Shown: positions 1 to 9,545, numbered from the stretch's first letter. The stretch: 64,000 nucleotides of DNA from Terriglobia bacterium (GCA_009841225.1 VXMF01000058.1:119657-183656); one strand, 5' to 3'. Program-made: numbers and translations. Notes: generated from the letters alone by a model not told the origin.

Positions 1-390
1 ACCCCCGCGGAAATCAAGAGACGAACAGGCGAGGCGTACGAAAGTCATAGCATCGAACCAATAATGCAACTGGCAGGATTCCGCACAGGGTTCCCCATGG
101 CTTCGTCTTTCATGCATTTCGCGTTTGACAACGAATTCCCAATAATCGACAGCCGCGCGCTATCTACGCTAGGAGTACCGGAAAAAACACATATCGGCAA
201 GCGCGTTTGGACGCTCTATTGCGACAAATGCCGGAGCTGGGCAGATTACTACCAAGTTTCGCTTCGTGAGCTTGACAGGGCTCTCTGGCAGTTCAACGTA
301 GAGGATTCCTTCTGGAAGCGCGTGCGCTTGATGGAAACCCGGGCCGCGCAAGACGACCGGGGTTGTGGCAGCGACGTGAATCGTGCGTGA
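1..390 (+). CDS. Helix-hairpin-helix DNA-glycosylase-like protein, C-terminal part
   Basis: The reading frame is open from the first base of the window and stops with TGA at 388-390, so this is the C-terminal 129 codons of a longer gene. The visible protein has a hydrophobic helix followed by FPIIDSRAL and later SLRELDRALW. That arrangement resembles small bacterial proteins related to HhH base-excision glycosylases, where a proline/glycine turn is followed by a conserved aspartate in an 'IDxRAL' motif. The Asp in IIDSRAL would be the candidate catalytic residue. The function is inferred from motif resemblance only; the N-terminal half that would decide it lies outside the window. The next gene is convergent. 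Confidence 0.55.
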   Translation, partial: TPAEIKRRTGEAYESHSIEPIMQLAGFRTGFPMASSFMHFAFDNEFPIIDSRALSTLGVPEKTHIGKRVWTLYCDKCRSWADYYQVSLRELDRALWQFNVEDSFWKRVRLMETRAAQDDRGCGSDVNRA

Positions 391-564
391 AGAGTCAGGC
401 TGGAATGCTCGCCCTGCCACTCACTCTGCACTTAGCAATTACAGCCCGTCTAGCGCGGCTAGATCTTGCAAGTAAGACTGTCGTCAAGCGGGTGCTCGAG
501 AGCGCAAGAATCTTGAGCGGCCCGGCAAGTCTGAGCGGATAGGGTCTGATCGTTAGGTAACCGG

Positions 565-1575
565 TTACTTCCCTTTTAGCTGTCGCAGAGCCTCCAACAA
601 CCCCGCGATGTCGGGGCAGTCCCGCACTCGCCCCCCTTGTTGAATTTGGTATGGCTCCGCGCCGTTCGCTCGGCGAGCGATGCGCACGTCGGCGTCCGAC
701 GTCCAATCCACGTCCTGGTATCCGAGCCGCTCCAGCGCTCGCCGGATCCACTTGGCCGTCAGATCGTCGCCCTGGACGGCGGCCCTCGGACCGCTGGGAC
801 GGTCGACGCGGAACGTCCCTTGGGCCGCATCGAAGCGCAATGCCTCGCTCGCAAAGACGCGTCCGAAGTCACCCTGCAGAACGAGTTCCTCCGGCGCGCC
901 CTGATGAAAATCGCCCGAACTTGACGCCAGCCAGACCTCGTCCGCTAGTCGGAGCGCCAAGTCCAGATCATGCGTCGAGACCAGGACGCTGATCCCGCGG
1001 CGACGGGCGAGGTCGCGCAACAAACGCATCACGTGGAGCCGATGCGGCAGGTCGAGAAACGCCGTGATCTCGTCGAGGATGAGCAAACGCGGCTCCTGCG
1101 CCAGAGCGCGCGCGAGCATCACGCGCTGGCGCTCGCCGTCGCTCAGCTCTGCGATGTTGCGCGCAGCGAGATCGTCGACTCCAGCCGCGGAGATCGCTTC
1201 GTCGACGACGCGCGTATCGGTCGCTGACAGTCTGCCCCGCCAATCGGTATGCGGCTGGCGCCCGAGCGAGACGAGCGTACGCACGTCAAGCATGCCGACC
1301 GTCACCCGGTCGGTCAGTACGACGGCCAGCAGTTGCGCGCGACGGCGTGGCGACAGCTCGCTCACTTCGGTTCCCTCGATCTCGACGCGACCGCTGCGGG
1401 CTGGCAGCACTCCCGAGAGCGTCCTGAGCAAGGTCGTCTTCCCCGTCCCGTTCGGGCCGAGCAAGCAGGTCAGCCGGCCCGCCTTCAGGCTCAAGTCGAG
1501 CGGACCCAGCACGGACGGCCGCAACGGGTACCCGACGTGCAATTCGCTGGAAATTAGCGGTGCTGGCGTCATCAC
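565..1575 (-). CDS. Iron-siderophore/cobalamin ABC transporter ATPase (FecE/BtuD type)
   Basis: ATPase subunit of a Fe-siderophore or vitamin B12 importer, acting on the cytoplasmic face of the inner membrane. Walker A GPNGTGKT lies at residues 40-47, the signature LSDGERQ at 144-150 (the usual second G is D), Walker B LLILDE at 164-169 and the switch histidine in STHD near 202. The protein is 336 aa, about 70-80 residues longer than the usual FecE. The extra C-terminal part contains a GDDLTAKWIRRALERLGY stretch and looks like a small separate domain. The GTG start at 1575 abuts the stop of the permease gene; an ATG follows one codon later. Translation is probably coupled. Confidence 0.9.
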   Translation of the reverse strand: MMTPAPLISSELHVGYPLRPSVLGPLDLSLKAGRLTCLLGPNGTGKTTLLRTLSGVLPARSGRVEIEGTEVSELSPRRRAQLLAVVLTDRVTVGMLDVRTLVSLGRQPHTDWRGRLSATDTRVVDEAISAAGVDDLAARNIAELSDGERQRVMLARALAQEPRLLILDEITAFLDLPHRLHVMRLLRDLARRRGISVLVSTHDLDLALRLADEVWLASSSGDFHQGAPEELVLQGDFGRVFASEALRFDAAQGTFRVDRPSGPRAAVQGDDLTAKWIRRALERLGYQDVDWTSDADVRIARRANGAEPYQIQQGGRVRDCPDIAGLLEALRQLKGK

Positions 1576-2664
1576 CTATAGCTCCAGGCTCCGCGCGTGG
1601 CGGCGATCGAGAAGCGCCCACAATACGATCGGCGCGCCGATCAGCCCGTTCACCGCATTCATGTGCAGAAAGTGTCGGGACCACGGAAGATGCGTGATCA
1701 AGTCCGCCGAGAGCGCGAACAGCGCGCCCATCAGCATCACGGCCGGCATCAGCACAGCATGGTCCGCCGTTCGAAACAGGAGCCGACAAAGGTGGGCCGT
1801 CACGATGCCGATAAAGGCCACCGGACCGCAGAACGCCGTCACTGTTCCCACAAGCACGGCAAGAACGAGGAAGGTGGTCTGCCGTGTTCGCTGGACGCTC
1901 AGGCCTAACGACTGCGCGTAGCTCTCGCCCAGCAGCAACGAGTTCAGCGGCTTCACCTGCAGCCAAGCCATAACGAGCCCGACTGCCACCAAGGGAACGA
2001 GGATCTGAAGCTGCTGGAAGGTCGCCCCGGCGAAGCTGCCGTCGCTCCACGAGGTGAACGCCCGCGCTTGGCTCTCGTCCACGAAGTGCATCACCACACT
2101 GATCAGACCGGTAAACAGATACCCCAGCATCAGCCCGGCTACCAGCAGCGTTACCGTGCTCACCCTCCGCGAGAGTGCAAGCAGCAGCCCGAGCACCAAC
2201 ACCGTCCCGAGCGCCGACGCCAGCGCCATGGCGAAGTCGCCGAGCACTCCGTACTTGAACAACAGCGCGTTCCCCGCCGTGCCCGTGATCACCACCAGCA
2301 GGGCCACCCCGAACCGAGCGCCGAACACGACCCCCAAGATGAAGGGATCCGCGAGCGGGTTGCGGAAGACCGTCTGCAAGATGAGCCCGCACGTGCCTAG
2401 GGCCGCGCCGGAAACCAACGCATTCAGCGCGCGCGGAAGCCGGAAATTCAGCACGATCGGGCGCACGACTTCAGTCGAAGCCTCACCTCCCGTCAGCGCC
2501 GCCAACACGTCGCGCCAGGCGATACCGACCGCGCCTAGCGTCAGTTCCAGAAAAAACACGGCGGCGATCGCCGCTGCAAGCCCCGAATAGGTCAGCCACG
2601 ACGGCCGGCGGTGCGCGGCGCGAGAGGGCGCTAGCTCAGCGCTTGCCGATGCGGCTTGCGGCAT
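1576..2664 (-). CDS. FecCD-family iron/B12 ABC transporter permease
   Basis: Integral membrane permease of a FecCD/BtuC-type importer, 362 aa, expected to form a homodimeric channel. The sequence shows about ten hydrophobic segments and the family features: an N-terminal helix, PRALNALVSGAALGTCG with the next helix, and a C-terminal HLPWSRHFLHMNAVNGLIGAP loop preceding the last helix. The gene sits 22 bp after the binding-protein gene and its stop directly precedes the ATPase start, so the three form one transcription unit. The metal or cofactor carried cannot be read from the sequence. No outer-membrane TonB receptor is present in the window. Confidence 0.92.
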   Translation of the reverse strand: MPQAASASAELAPSRAAHRRPSWLTYSGLAAAIAAVFFLELTLGAVGIAWRDVLAALTGGEASTEVVRPIVLNFRLPRALNALVSGAALGTCGLILQTVFRNPLADPFILGVVFGARFGVALLVVITGTAGNALLFKYGVLGDFAMALASALGTVLVLGLLLALSRRVSTVTLLVAGLMLGYLFTGLISVVMHFVDESQARAFTSWSDGSFAGATFQQLQILVPLVAVGLVMAWLQVKPLNSLLLGESYAQSLGLSVQRTRQTTFLVLAVLVGTVTAFCGPVAFIGIVTAHLCRLLFRTADHAVLMPAVMLMGALFALSADLITHLPWSRHFLHMNAVNGLIGAPIVLWALLDRRHARSLEL

Positions 2665-2686
2665 TGTTCGAGTCTCTCCACGGATC

Positions 2687-3907
2687 TCAGTCGAGCGGTC
2701 GGAGGAAGTACTCCTCGTGGTCGACCGCGATCTCCGGATGGATCACACGCACCAGATCCGCGAGGGCGCGGTCGGGCTTGTCGAGGCTTTGATCGGTCCA
2801 TCGCGGGCTCCAAGCGCCCGCCTCGCCGCGGTCAAAGGCATAAACGCGTTCCATCTGTACGGGCCGTAGCCAAGCGAAGCGACCGTCGTTGGCTACCAGC
2901 TGATCGACCGATTCGACGCCGCCCAGCCCCGTGATCCCCACCCACAAAATGGTGTCCGCCGACCGGTAGAGCGCATCTTCATAGGCAGCGTGCTCCCAAC
3001 TGCTCGCTCCCCCGCGCTCCCAGAAATACTCGCCGCCGGCGTCTCGCACAAGCTGCGCAAAGTAGTTGCGGTCGCCACGGACTTCCCAGAAGTCGCGTGA
3101 ATCGGGCGTGCCGTAGAGCACATGGGGCCGATGAGCGACGTCGGCGGTCAACGTGCACATGACCTCGTAGTCTCGCTCCGCCTTGTCGAACCAATCGTTG
3201 GCGCGCGCTTCGCGATTGGTGAGCAAGGCCAGCATTTTCACCCACTCAGAGCGGCCAAGCGGAGTCATCTCCATGTGGTCGGCCATCGGAAACGCCGTCA
3301 CGCCGACCTCCCACAACTTGGGATGAAGATTGAACTCCGGGTATGCCGAGTAGAACGTGAAGTGCACGTCCGGGTCCACCGCCATCGCTAGTTCGATATT
3401 GGAGTGCGTCCCGCCGCTGACCTCCGGGATTTCGCGCTCCATCGCAAGCTTGCGGATCGTCGGCTCGGTGATCCTGAAGCGATTTGGGACGCCGGCCAGA
3501 CGGTCTTCGATTTCGAGCAAGGTGACGGCGGAGAAGATGCTTGAGCTGCCGGTCGTGAAGCGCCGAATCGGAACCTGGATCACACGCGCGGGCGGGAAGC
3601 CCGGAGGCGCCGGCGCTCCGCATTGAGCGAGCGCGTAGCGGAGCACCTCCTTGTTGTCCACCGCCGGCGTAAACAAGACCTCCTTGTAGAAGCCGTGGTA
3701 GCGAACCTCCAACTGCGCCGAGCGGCGAAACTCAGTCTTGTACGGGAAATAGTCGATCTCCGGATCGAATTCCTCAATGCATCCCGCCTCAAGGTTCACC
3801 GCGCCGACGAGCGCTGGATCAGCCGCCGGCCACTCGGAGGCCGGTCGCACCTCGGTCTGATGGCAGGCCGCACAGGTAAGCGCCGCGACGAGCAGCAGCG
3901 CGCGCAC
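2687..3907 (-). CDS. Iron/B12 ABC transporter substrate-binding lipoprotein
   Basis: Periplasmic binding lipoprotein of the adjacent importer, 406 aa. A longer frame continues upstream, but that part only shadows the permease on the same strand in another frame. The GTG at 3905-3907 lies two bases after the stop of the ADOP gene and begins a clear signal sequence, RALLLVAALTCAACHQ, with a plausible lipobox ending in Cys. The mature part has the layout of the Fe-siderophore/B12 binding (FepB/BtuF) fold, with a long linker helix and the closing segment LADLVRVIHPEI near the C terminus. The 2-bp spacing from the ADOP suggests translational coupling. Substrate unknown. Confidence 0.85.
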   Translation of the reverse strand: MRALLLVAALTCAACHQTEVRPASEWPAADPALVGAVNLEAGCIEEFDPEIDYFPYKTEFRRSAQLEVRYHGFYKEVLFTPAVDNKEVLRYALAQCGAPAPPGFPPARVIQVPIRRFTTGSSSIFSAVTLLEIEDRLAGVPNRFRITEPTIRKLAMEREIPEVSGGTHSNIELAMAVDPDVHFTFYSAYPEFNLHPKLWEVGVTAFPMADHMEMTPLGRSEWVKMLALLTNREARANDWFDKAERDYEVMCTLTADVAHRPHVLYGTPDSRDFWEVRGDRNYFAQLVRDAGGEYFWERGGASSWEHAAYEDALYRSADTILWVGITGLGGVESVDQLVANDGRFAWLRPVQMERVYAFDRGEAGAWSPRWTDQSLDKPDRALADLVRVIHPEIAVDHEEYFLRPLD

Positions 3908-3909
3908 GC

Positions 3910-6483
3910 TCAGTCGCTCCTCAGCGCGCGCGCCGGTTCCAGCCGCGAGGCCCGAATCGCGGGCCAAAGCGACGCCGCCAAGCCCGCCAAGACCAAGACC
4001 GCCACCACGGCCGCGTAGGTCGACCAATCGTACATGCCCACGTCGAACAGCAGGTGTGCGATCAGCCTCGACCCGCCGACCGACAGCAGGAGCCCTAGCG
4101 CCAATCCCGCGCCCACGAGTAGCATGCCCTGGCGAACGACCATCGCCCGCACGCCCGATGGGGCGGCACCGAGTGCGAGCAGGATCCCGATGTCTCGCCG
4201 CCTCTGCGACACGCGGTAGCTCAGCAAGCCGTAAAGGCCCACCGCAGCCAGTAGCATCGCCAGACAGGCGAAGCCCGCAAAGAGCACGCCCCAAAGCCGC
4301 CGCTGCCACAGCGCCTCATTGATGCGCTCGCTCATCGTCTTGATCGACACGATGACTCCGTTGGGATCGCTTTCGCGCACCACAGCGCGGATCGACTCCG
4401 CTGCCGCCGCCCGATCAAGGCTCGTTCGCAGGACGTAGTACCCTCCGCTGACCGGCCACTGGGTGTAGGGGTAGTACAGCTCGATCGCGTCCCGTTCCAC
4501 GCCGCTGTGCCTTACGTCCGCGACCATGCCAACGACCCGGCAGTAGGGATTGCTGGGGCCGACCGTGTCGCCCCACTGGACCATCCGACCGATAGGGTCT
4601 TCGCCGCCGAACAGCGCCGCGGCCCCGACCTCGTTCACGATCACAACCGGCGCCCCGTCGCTGCTATCGGTCGGCTCGAAGAAACGGCCCGCGAGCAGCG
4701 GGATGCCCATTGTCTGGAAGTAGTCCCACGAAACGTCTGCGCCGGCCACGGGCAGGAGAAACTGCGTCTCCTCTTCCGCTCGCCCTTGTACGCGCAACCT
4801 CCCGTTGCGCAGGTCACGTCCCCCATACGGCAGGCGGTTGGTCACCGCCGCGCTGCGCACGCCAGGGATTGACTGTAATCGGTCGAGGATGCGCTGGTGA
4901 TAGCTCGCCAGCAGCGCGGCTCGCTCGGCTCTATCCGCCTTCGAAAACGAGTTGTTGCGCACGTTTGCGACGAGTAGGTTGTCGGCCTCGAATCCGTGGT
5001 CGGCCTGCTGCATCTGCAAGAACGTCTTCATCAGCAATCCGGCGCCGAGGAGCAAGAGCAGCGACAGGGCGACCTCGGCGACCACTAGCGCCGAGCGACC
5101 CCGCGATCCCGCTGAGCTTCCGCGAGCGCCTTCTTTCAGCGCATCGGCCAGATTGACGCGTGAGCCGATGATCGCCGGGACGAACCCGAGCACGGTCCCG
5201 GCCGCCAGCGTGGCCGCGAAGCAGAACGCGAGCACGTACAGGTCAACCTCGATGTGCATCCAAGCTGGAATCGATTCCGGCAGGAGCGTCTGGAAGCCGC
5301 TCACCGAAACCCACGCAATCAGCGCTCCGGCACCACCTCCGGCCAGAGCCAGCAGAAGGCTCTCGGCCAACAGCCCCTTCGCCAGCTCGAAGCGTCCGGC
5401 CCCCAAGGCCGACTGGATGACGTACTGCTTCTCCCGAGCCAGCAAGCGCGCCAGCAGCAGGTTGGCCACGTTGAAGATACAGATCAGCAAGAGGAGACCG
5501 ACACCTCCCGCCAGGAGGTAGAGATAGGGCTCCACAGCGCCGACTTCGGCGTCCCGCAGACGCACCAGGCGCACGTCCACGCCGGCGTTCGTCGAGGGAA
5601 ACTCTTCGGCCAGCTGCCGAGCGACGGCCGACATCTCCTGCTGGGCCTGCTCAAACGTCACATCAGGCGCCAATCGGGCCACCGTCGCATACCAGCGCTG
5701 GTCGCGCTGCTTGGTGCGGTATCGGTCCAAACCCAGCGCATACCAGCTCTCCATCGTCGCCCACACGGTGGCGCGGTCGGGAAAGCCGTAGCCGGCGGGC
5801 ATGACGCCGATTACCTCGTGCCCACCCGAAGGCAGGTGAATCATGCGTCCGAGCACGTCCTGCGATCCGCCGTAGCGAGCCTGCCAAAGACCGTGGCTCA
5901 GCAGCGCCTTGTTGACCGGACCGCCCTTGCGGTCCTCTTCCGCCGTGAACAAGCGTCCCAGCACCGGCCGCACACCGACGGCGCGGAGCACCTCTTGGTT
6001 CAGCCGCGTAACGACCACTGGCTCGGCTCCGCCGTCGCCAGTGATCTGCAAATCGGAGACCACGTAGCCTCCCACGTTCTCAACCGTGCGCGAGCGTCGG
6101 TTGTACTCCTCGATGTCCAGCAGCGAGCAGTTGCGCTCGGCGCCCTGCTCCGTCTCCGCCACCGTGAAAACGCGCACCATTCGGTCTGCATTCGGGTATG
6201 GAAAGGGTCTCAGCAGCACCGCATAAACCAAGCTGAAGACGGCGGTCGCCGTGCCGATCCCGAGCGCGATCGTCAGTGCCGACGGGACCGCGAACGCCGG
6301 TGCCTTCGCCAACGACCGCCAGGCGCAAGCGAAATGTTCGGCCCAGCTTCTCGACGAAGGCGCCACGGATTGATATGCCAGCCGCGACGCAGTCATGACC
6401 TCCCCCAATGGCGCAGTCGCACGATCTCGGGCCAATCGCCTCGCTTCGAGGCCCTCTCGTGACCCTCGCATAGATCGCTCCAC
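3910..6483 (-). CDS. ADOP-type (MacB/FtsX) ABC permease
   Basis: Large permease of the acidobacterial duplicated orphan permease type, 857 aa. After a short N-terminal segment (SREGLEARRLAR, like the end of the usual ADOP cytoplasmic domain) comes a first transmembrane helix with ALGIGTATAVFSLV, a periplasmic MacB core, an FtsX three-helix block around FNVANLLLARLLAREK, a second MacB core and a second FtsX block, ending RLEPARALRSD. No cognate ATPase is adjacent, as is usual for the family. The start may be GTG 6483 or ATG 6471. It leads straight into the siderophore-importer genes with a 2-bp gap, and a decayed PadR gene lies upstream. Confidence 0.9.
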   Translation of the reverse strand: MERSMRGSREGLEARRLARDRATAPLGEVMTASRLAYQSVAPSSRSWAEHFACAWRSLAKAPAFAVPSALTIALGIGTATAVFSLVYAVLLRPFPYPNADRMVRVFTVAETEQGAERNCSLLDIEEYNRRSRTVENVGGYVVSDLQITGDGGAEPVVVTRLNQEVLRAVGVRPVLGRLFTAEEDRKGGPVNKALLSHGLWQARYGGSQDVLGRMIHLPSGGHEVIGVMPAGYGFPDRATVWATMESWYALGLDRYRTKQRDQRWYATVARLAPDVTFEQAQQEMSAVARQLAEEFPSTNAGVDVRLVRLRDAEVGAVEPYLYLLAGGVGLLLLICIFNVANLLLARLLAREKQYVIQSALGAGRFELAKGLLAESLLLALAGGGAGALIAWVSVSGFQTLLPESIPAWMHIEVDLYVLAFCFAATLAAGTVLGFVPAIIGSRVNLADALKEGARGSSAGSRGRSALVVAEVALSLLLLLGAGLLMKTFLQMQQADHGFEADNLLVANVRNNSFSKADRAERAALLASYHQRILDRLQSIPGVRSAAVTNRLPYGGRDLRNGRLRVQGRAEEETQFLLPVAGADVSWDYFQTMGIPLLAGRFFEPTDSSDGAPVVIVNEVGAAALFGGEDPIGRMVQWGDTVGPSNPYCRVVGMVADVRHSGVERDAIELYYPYTQWPVSGGYYVLRTSLDRAAAAESIRAVVRESDPNGVIVSIKTMSERINEALWQRRLWGVLFAGFACLAMLLAAVGLYGLLSYRVSQRRRDIGILLALGAAPSGVRAMVVRQGMLLVGAGLALGLLLSVGGSRLIAHLLFDVGMYDWSTYAAVVAVLVLAGLAASLWPAIRASRLEPARALRSD

Positions 6484-6722
6484 AGGCCCTCGTAGGTCCG
6501 AGTGAGCGCCAACAGCATTAACAATGCGTCGGATCGCCCAGCCAAGAGGTCGCGCGGCCCCTCTATTCGAGACGGTTCAACGTGCTGTTGACCGCTGATT
6601 CGGGTCGAAAGGCCTACGCGGGCCTCGATCTTGTCGCGCAGCTCAACGCTGCAAGCCGACTCACCTAGATGCGGGAATGCCAGCAGAACCACCTGATCAA
6701 ACTCTCCGAGTTGCTCTCGCTG
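6480..6722 (-). pseudogene. PadR-family regulator remnant
   Basis: The minus strand carries QLGEFDQVVLLAFPHLG, then ELRDKIEARVGLSTRI in one frame, and continues in a second frame as SAVNSTLNRLE, a stop codon, and RGRATSWLGDPT. Joined, these reproduce the PadR winged-helix pattern (LGEFEQ-VLLA-LRLG, IRREIEERTGR, GAVYATLDRLE-RG, WLGDPT). One frameshift and one in-frame stop make it a pseudogene. PadR repressors commonly sit just upstream of ADOP permeases in Acidobacteriota, and this one immediately precedes an ADOP on the same strand. Its 3' boundary merges with the permease start and is approximate. Confidence 0.7.
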
Positions 6723-7088
6723 GGCGATAGGGCCACAAGCACCACAGATCGGGAGATCGAGTTGGCCTCAGGCTATCAGCGCCTCGCGGCCATCCCAGTG
6801 ACGATCTCACAGGCGGGACATCGACTCCTCCAAACGGCTGCTCTCAGTCGATGAGCGGTTGCCGCGGAAGGTCCCGCCTCGTCCGCAATTGTCTAGGCTG
6901 GTTCCTTCCCCCGAAGTTCCGCCAGCGGGGCCTAGAGCAGGCCTCCCAACGCTGATCCTCGCTGTGCCGTTGGCCAGCTCTTGCGGCGACGCCTATCGAA
7001 CGCGACTCGCCGCCCTAGCTCGCGGGCTGGGAGCCCCGATCGTTGGCGCTATGCGTCACGTCCGACATTGGAGAAGTCCTCCCGGGGG
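6723..7088. other. Intergenic stretch between two ADOP genes
   Basis: About 365 bp between the PadR remnant and the 3' end of the next ADOP. Only short overlapping frames of low plausibility are present on both strands. No RNA gene or clear repeat was recognised; it may hold further decayed sequence upstream of the PadR remnant. Confidence 0.4.
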
Positions 7089-9545
7089 CTAGTCTTCCCG
7101 CAGGACGGTCATGGGCTGGACGAAAGACGCCTGGAGCGCGCCGGACAGAGCGGCCAGCACCGAGATAGCGCCCAACGCCGTTCCGGCTCCAGCAAGGGTC
7201 CATGGGTCCGCAGACGAGACTCCAAAGAGCATTGACTCCAAGAACCTGCCGGCAAGGATGGAAAGCGGCAATCCCATGGCTATGCCGGCTACGGCTACCC
7301 GGACTGTTCGCTCCAGTACCCAGGCGAGTATTTTCCTCCGGTCTGCTCCGACAGCCATCCGGACTCCGATGGATCGCCTCTCGTTGCGGACTGTATAAGC
7401 TGCAAGCGAGAACATTCCAATACCGGCAAGGACCAAGGCGATCAGGGCAATCGCCGTGGAGACCGTCGCAAGCGCCCGCTCGCGCACAAGCGCCCGCTCG
7501 GCGCGCACGCGCAGAATCGTGATCCCAGCCGGGAACTCGACCCCCAAGGCCTCGATGCGCTGCGAGACTGACGCGACCACGTCACTGCCAAGTCCTTCGG
7601 CCTTCACCACGAGTTTCAGGAAGCCTTCCGCCCAGACCAGTCCGCGCTGTTCGCACGGGACGTAAACGGCCGGCACGTCGGACCTCCTCAATCCCCGATA
7701 GCCGCGGTCTTGGATTACGCCGACCACCCGTCGATCATGTACACCAGGTTCCAAACCGAACCCGATCCGCTGGCCAAGCGGGGAGTCCCCCCCGAACAGA
7801 TCCCTGGCGAGCGCTTGGTTGACGATCGCAACCCCTTCCGAGCCAGTCCGGTCACCGGCTTCGAAGAGCCTCCCGGCCAGCAATGGGGTTCTGAGCGCCG
7901 GGAACAACCCGGGCGAGACGCACCCAGACGTGGCCGTCACGCCCTCAGCCGCGCTAGGCGAGGCCGCCCCCACTTCGAACGGTGTAGGCCAGACCTCCAA
8001 CGGGGCGTTGTCGGTAAGCGCCGCCGCCTCGACACCGGGGATCGCTTCGATCTCCGCCAGAAGCTGCTGGTAATACGCATACAGATCCCGATCGCCGTAG
8101 CTATCCGCGACTGGTGCCAGAGAGAACGTCACTACTCCTTCCTCGACGAAATCTCGAGGTTGATCGCGGAGATTGGAAAGCGTCCGGCCAAGCAGCACCG
8201 CGACGCTCAATGAGCAAAGCGAGAAAGCAATCTGGGCGCTCAATAAGACCGCTCCGACGCGAGACCGACCTCCGGCCGAGCGATCGTCCGCTGCACGAAT
8301 CCGCGGATCTGGCGCGGTCGAGGCGGCTCGTAGCGCTGGCACCAATCCAGCGACCAACGCGGACAGCAGTGCCGCGGACACTATGAATGCGAACAGACGC
8401 AAGTCGGTTCGGAGATCGAGAGCGATTCGGCCCGGCCCACTGTCCCAAAACGCCAGTAACGCACGGCTAGCGATCAGCGAAAGACCGAAGCCGAGCACGG
8501 CACCCGCCGCAACTACGAGCAGGCTCTCGAAGGCCGAAATTCGGAGAATCCGGGCTCGTCCGGCACCAATGGCTATCCGAACTGCGGTCTCGTGCCCCAT
8601 TGACGCGGCGTGAGCAAGGATCAAGCTGGCGATGTTGAACGAGATGATCAGCAGCAAGAGACAGGCGGTCATGGCGAGCACGAACAGCGGGTTCGCAAAG
8701 GTGCCCTGATAACGGGACGAACCTCGCGCTGCCGATTGGATCCCGATGGTCTGGGATCGGAACCGCGTCGCGCGGTCGCCTCTGGCGTCCAGCGGAATCG
8801 TGCTCTCGAGAATCCCCGGCCATAGGACCTGCAACTCCGACCGAGCTGCTTCGATCGAGACGCCCGGGCGAAGCCGGCCATGAATCTCCAGCCATAGCAG
8901 TCGACGCGCGCGCCAGTCGACGCTTTGACGTCCAGAGATGTAGCTCTCAAGCGGGATGATTACTTCGCAGGGCACGCCCGGTTGCAGGCATACGAATCCT
9001 TTCTCCGCGACCCCGACGACGGTATAGGGTTGCCAGGAGACGCGGACGGTTTTGCCGATCACCTCTGGATCCGCCCCGAAGCGACGGGTCCAGAAGTCGT
9101 GAGACAGAACCGCGACCGGCTGACCGTCGTCGCCTGTGCTGAAGGTCCTGCCAAGAGCGGGGCCCACGCCAAGAACGTCGAACGCGCTCCCCGCAACAAC
9201 GAAACCGCCCGCGCGCTCCCGCGCGCCGCCGATCTCGACAGTTAACGCCGGATAGGCCCAGGCGAAGAGTCCTTCCAGGCTACTTCGGCGATCGCGAAGC
9301 GCCTCCCACATCACATAGGAGAACGGAATGGGATGGGAGACATCGGGCCTCGTGTTGGTAAGACGGACGAACCGCTCAGGCTCGCGGATATCGAGTGGCC
9401 TCAGCAGCAACGCGTCAACGAGCATGAATACGCCGGCACAGGCTCCGATGCCTACGCCGAGCATCGCTACGGCGATGGCGGTGAAGTGGGGCCGACGCAT
9501 CAGCCTTCTGGCGGCCCACCTTAGGTCAAGAAGCAAACCGTGCAT
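7089..9545 (-). CDS. ADOP-type (MacB/FtsX) ABC permease
   Basis: Second ADOP permease, 818 aa, without a long N-terminal cytoplasmic domain: the protein opens LLLDLRWAARRLMRRP and runs straight into the first helix with MLGVGIGACAGVFMLVD. Two copies of the MacB-core plus FtsX-block module follow (first block around SFNIASLILAHAASMG, last block around IALIALVLAGIGMFSLAAYTV) and the chain ends in PMTVLRED. The protein should span the inner membrane with two large periplasmic lobes. No cognate ATPase is adjacent. The substrate is unknown; MacB relatives export peptides, antibiotics or lipoproteins. It lies 230 bp downstream of a third ADOP on the same strand. Confidence 0.9.
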   Translation of the reverse strand: MHGLLLDLRWAARRLMRRPHFTAIAVAMLGVGIGACAGVFMLVDALLLRPLDIREPERFVRLTNTRPDVSHPIPFSYVMWEALRDRRSSLEGLFAWAYPALTVEIGGARERAGGFVVAGSAFDVLGVGPALGRTFSTGDDGQPVAVLSHDFWTRRFGADPEVIGKTVRVSWQPYTVVGVAEKGFVCLQPGVPCEVIIPLESYISGRQSVDWRARRLLWLEIHGRLRPGVSIEAARSELQVLWPGILESTIPLDARGDRATRFRSQTIGIQSAARGSSRYQGTFANPLFVLAMTACLLLLIISFNIASLILAHAASMGHETAVRIAIGAGRARILRISAFESLLVVAAGAVLGFGLSLIASRALLAFWDSGPGRIALDLRTDLRLFAFIVSAALLSALVAGLVPALRAASTAPDPRIRAADDRSAGGRSRVGAVLLSAQIAFSLCSLSVAVLLGRTLSNLRDQPRDFVEEGVVTFSLAPVADSYGDRDLYAYYQQLLAEIEAIPGVEAAALTDNAPLEVWPTPFEVGAASPSAAEGVTATSGCVSPGLFPALRTPLLAGRLFEAGDRTGSEGVAIVNQALARDLFGGDSPLGQRIGFGLEPGVHDRRVVGVIQDRGYRGLRRSDVPAVYVPCEQRGLVWAEGFLKLVVKAEGLGSDVVASVSQRIEALGVEFPAGITILRVRAERALVRERALATVSTAIALIALVLAGIGMFSLAAYTVRNERRSIGVRMAVGADRRKILAWVLERTVRVAVAGIAMGLPLSILAGRFLESMLFGVSSADPWTLAGAGTALGAISVLAALSGALQASFVQPMTVLRED

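Noticed and set aside
2687..4309. A 540-aa minus-strand frame covering the binding protein and extending into the ADOP gene
   Set aside because: The first 134 codons overlap the ADOP gene in another frame and are R/G/A-rich. The GTG at 3907 gives a proper signal peptide.
5254..6462. A 402-aa plus-strand frame opposite an ADOP gene
   Set aside because: High Q/R/H composition typical of an antisense shadow in GC-rich DNA; no motif.
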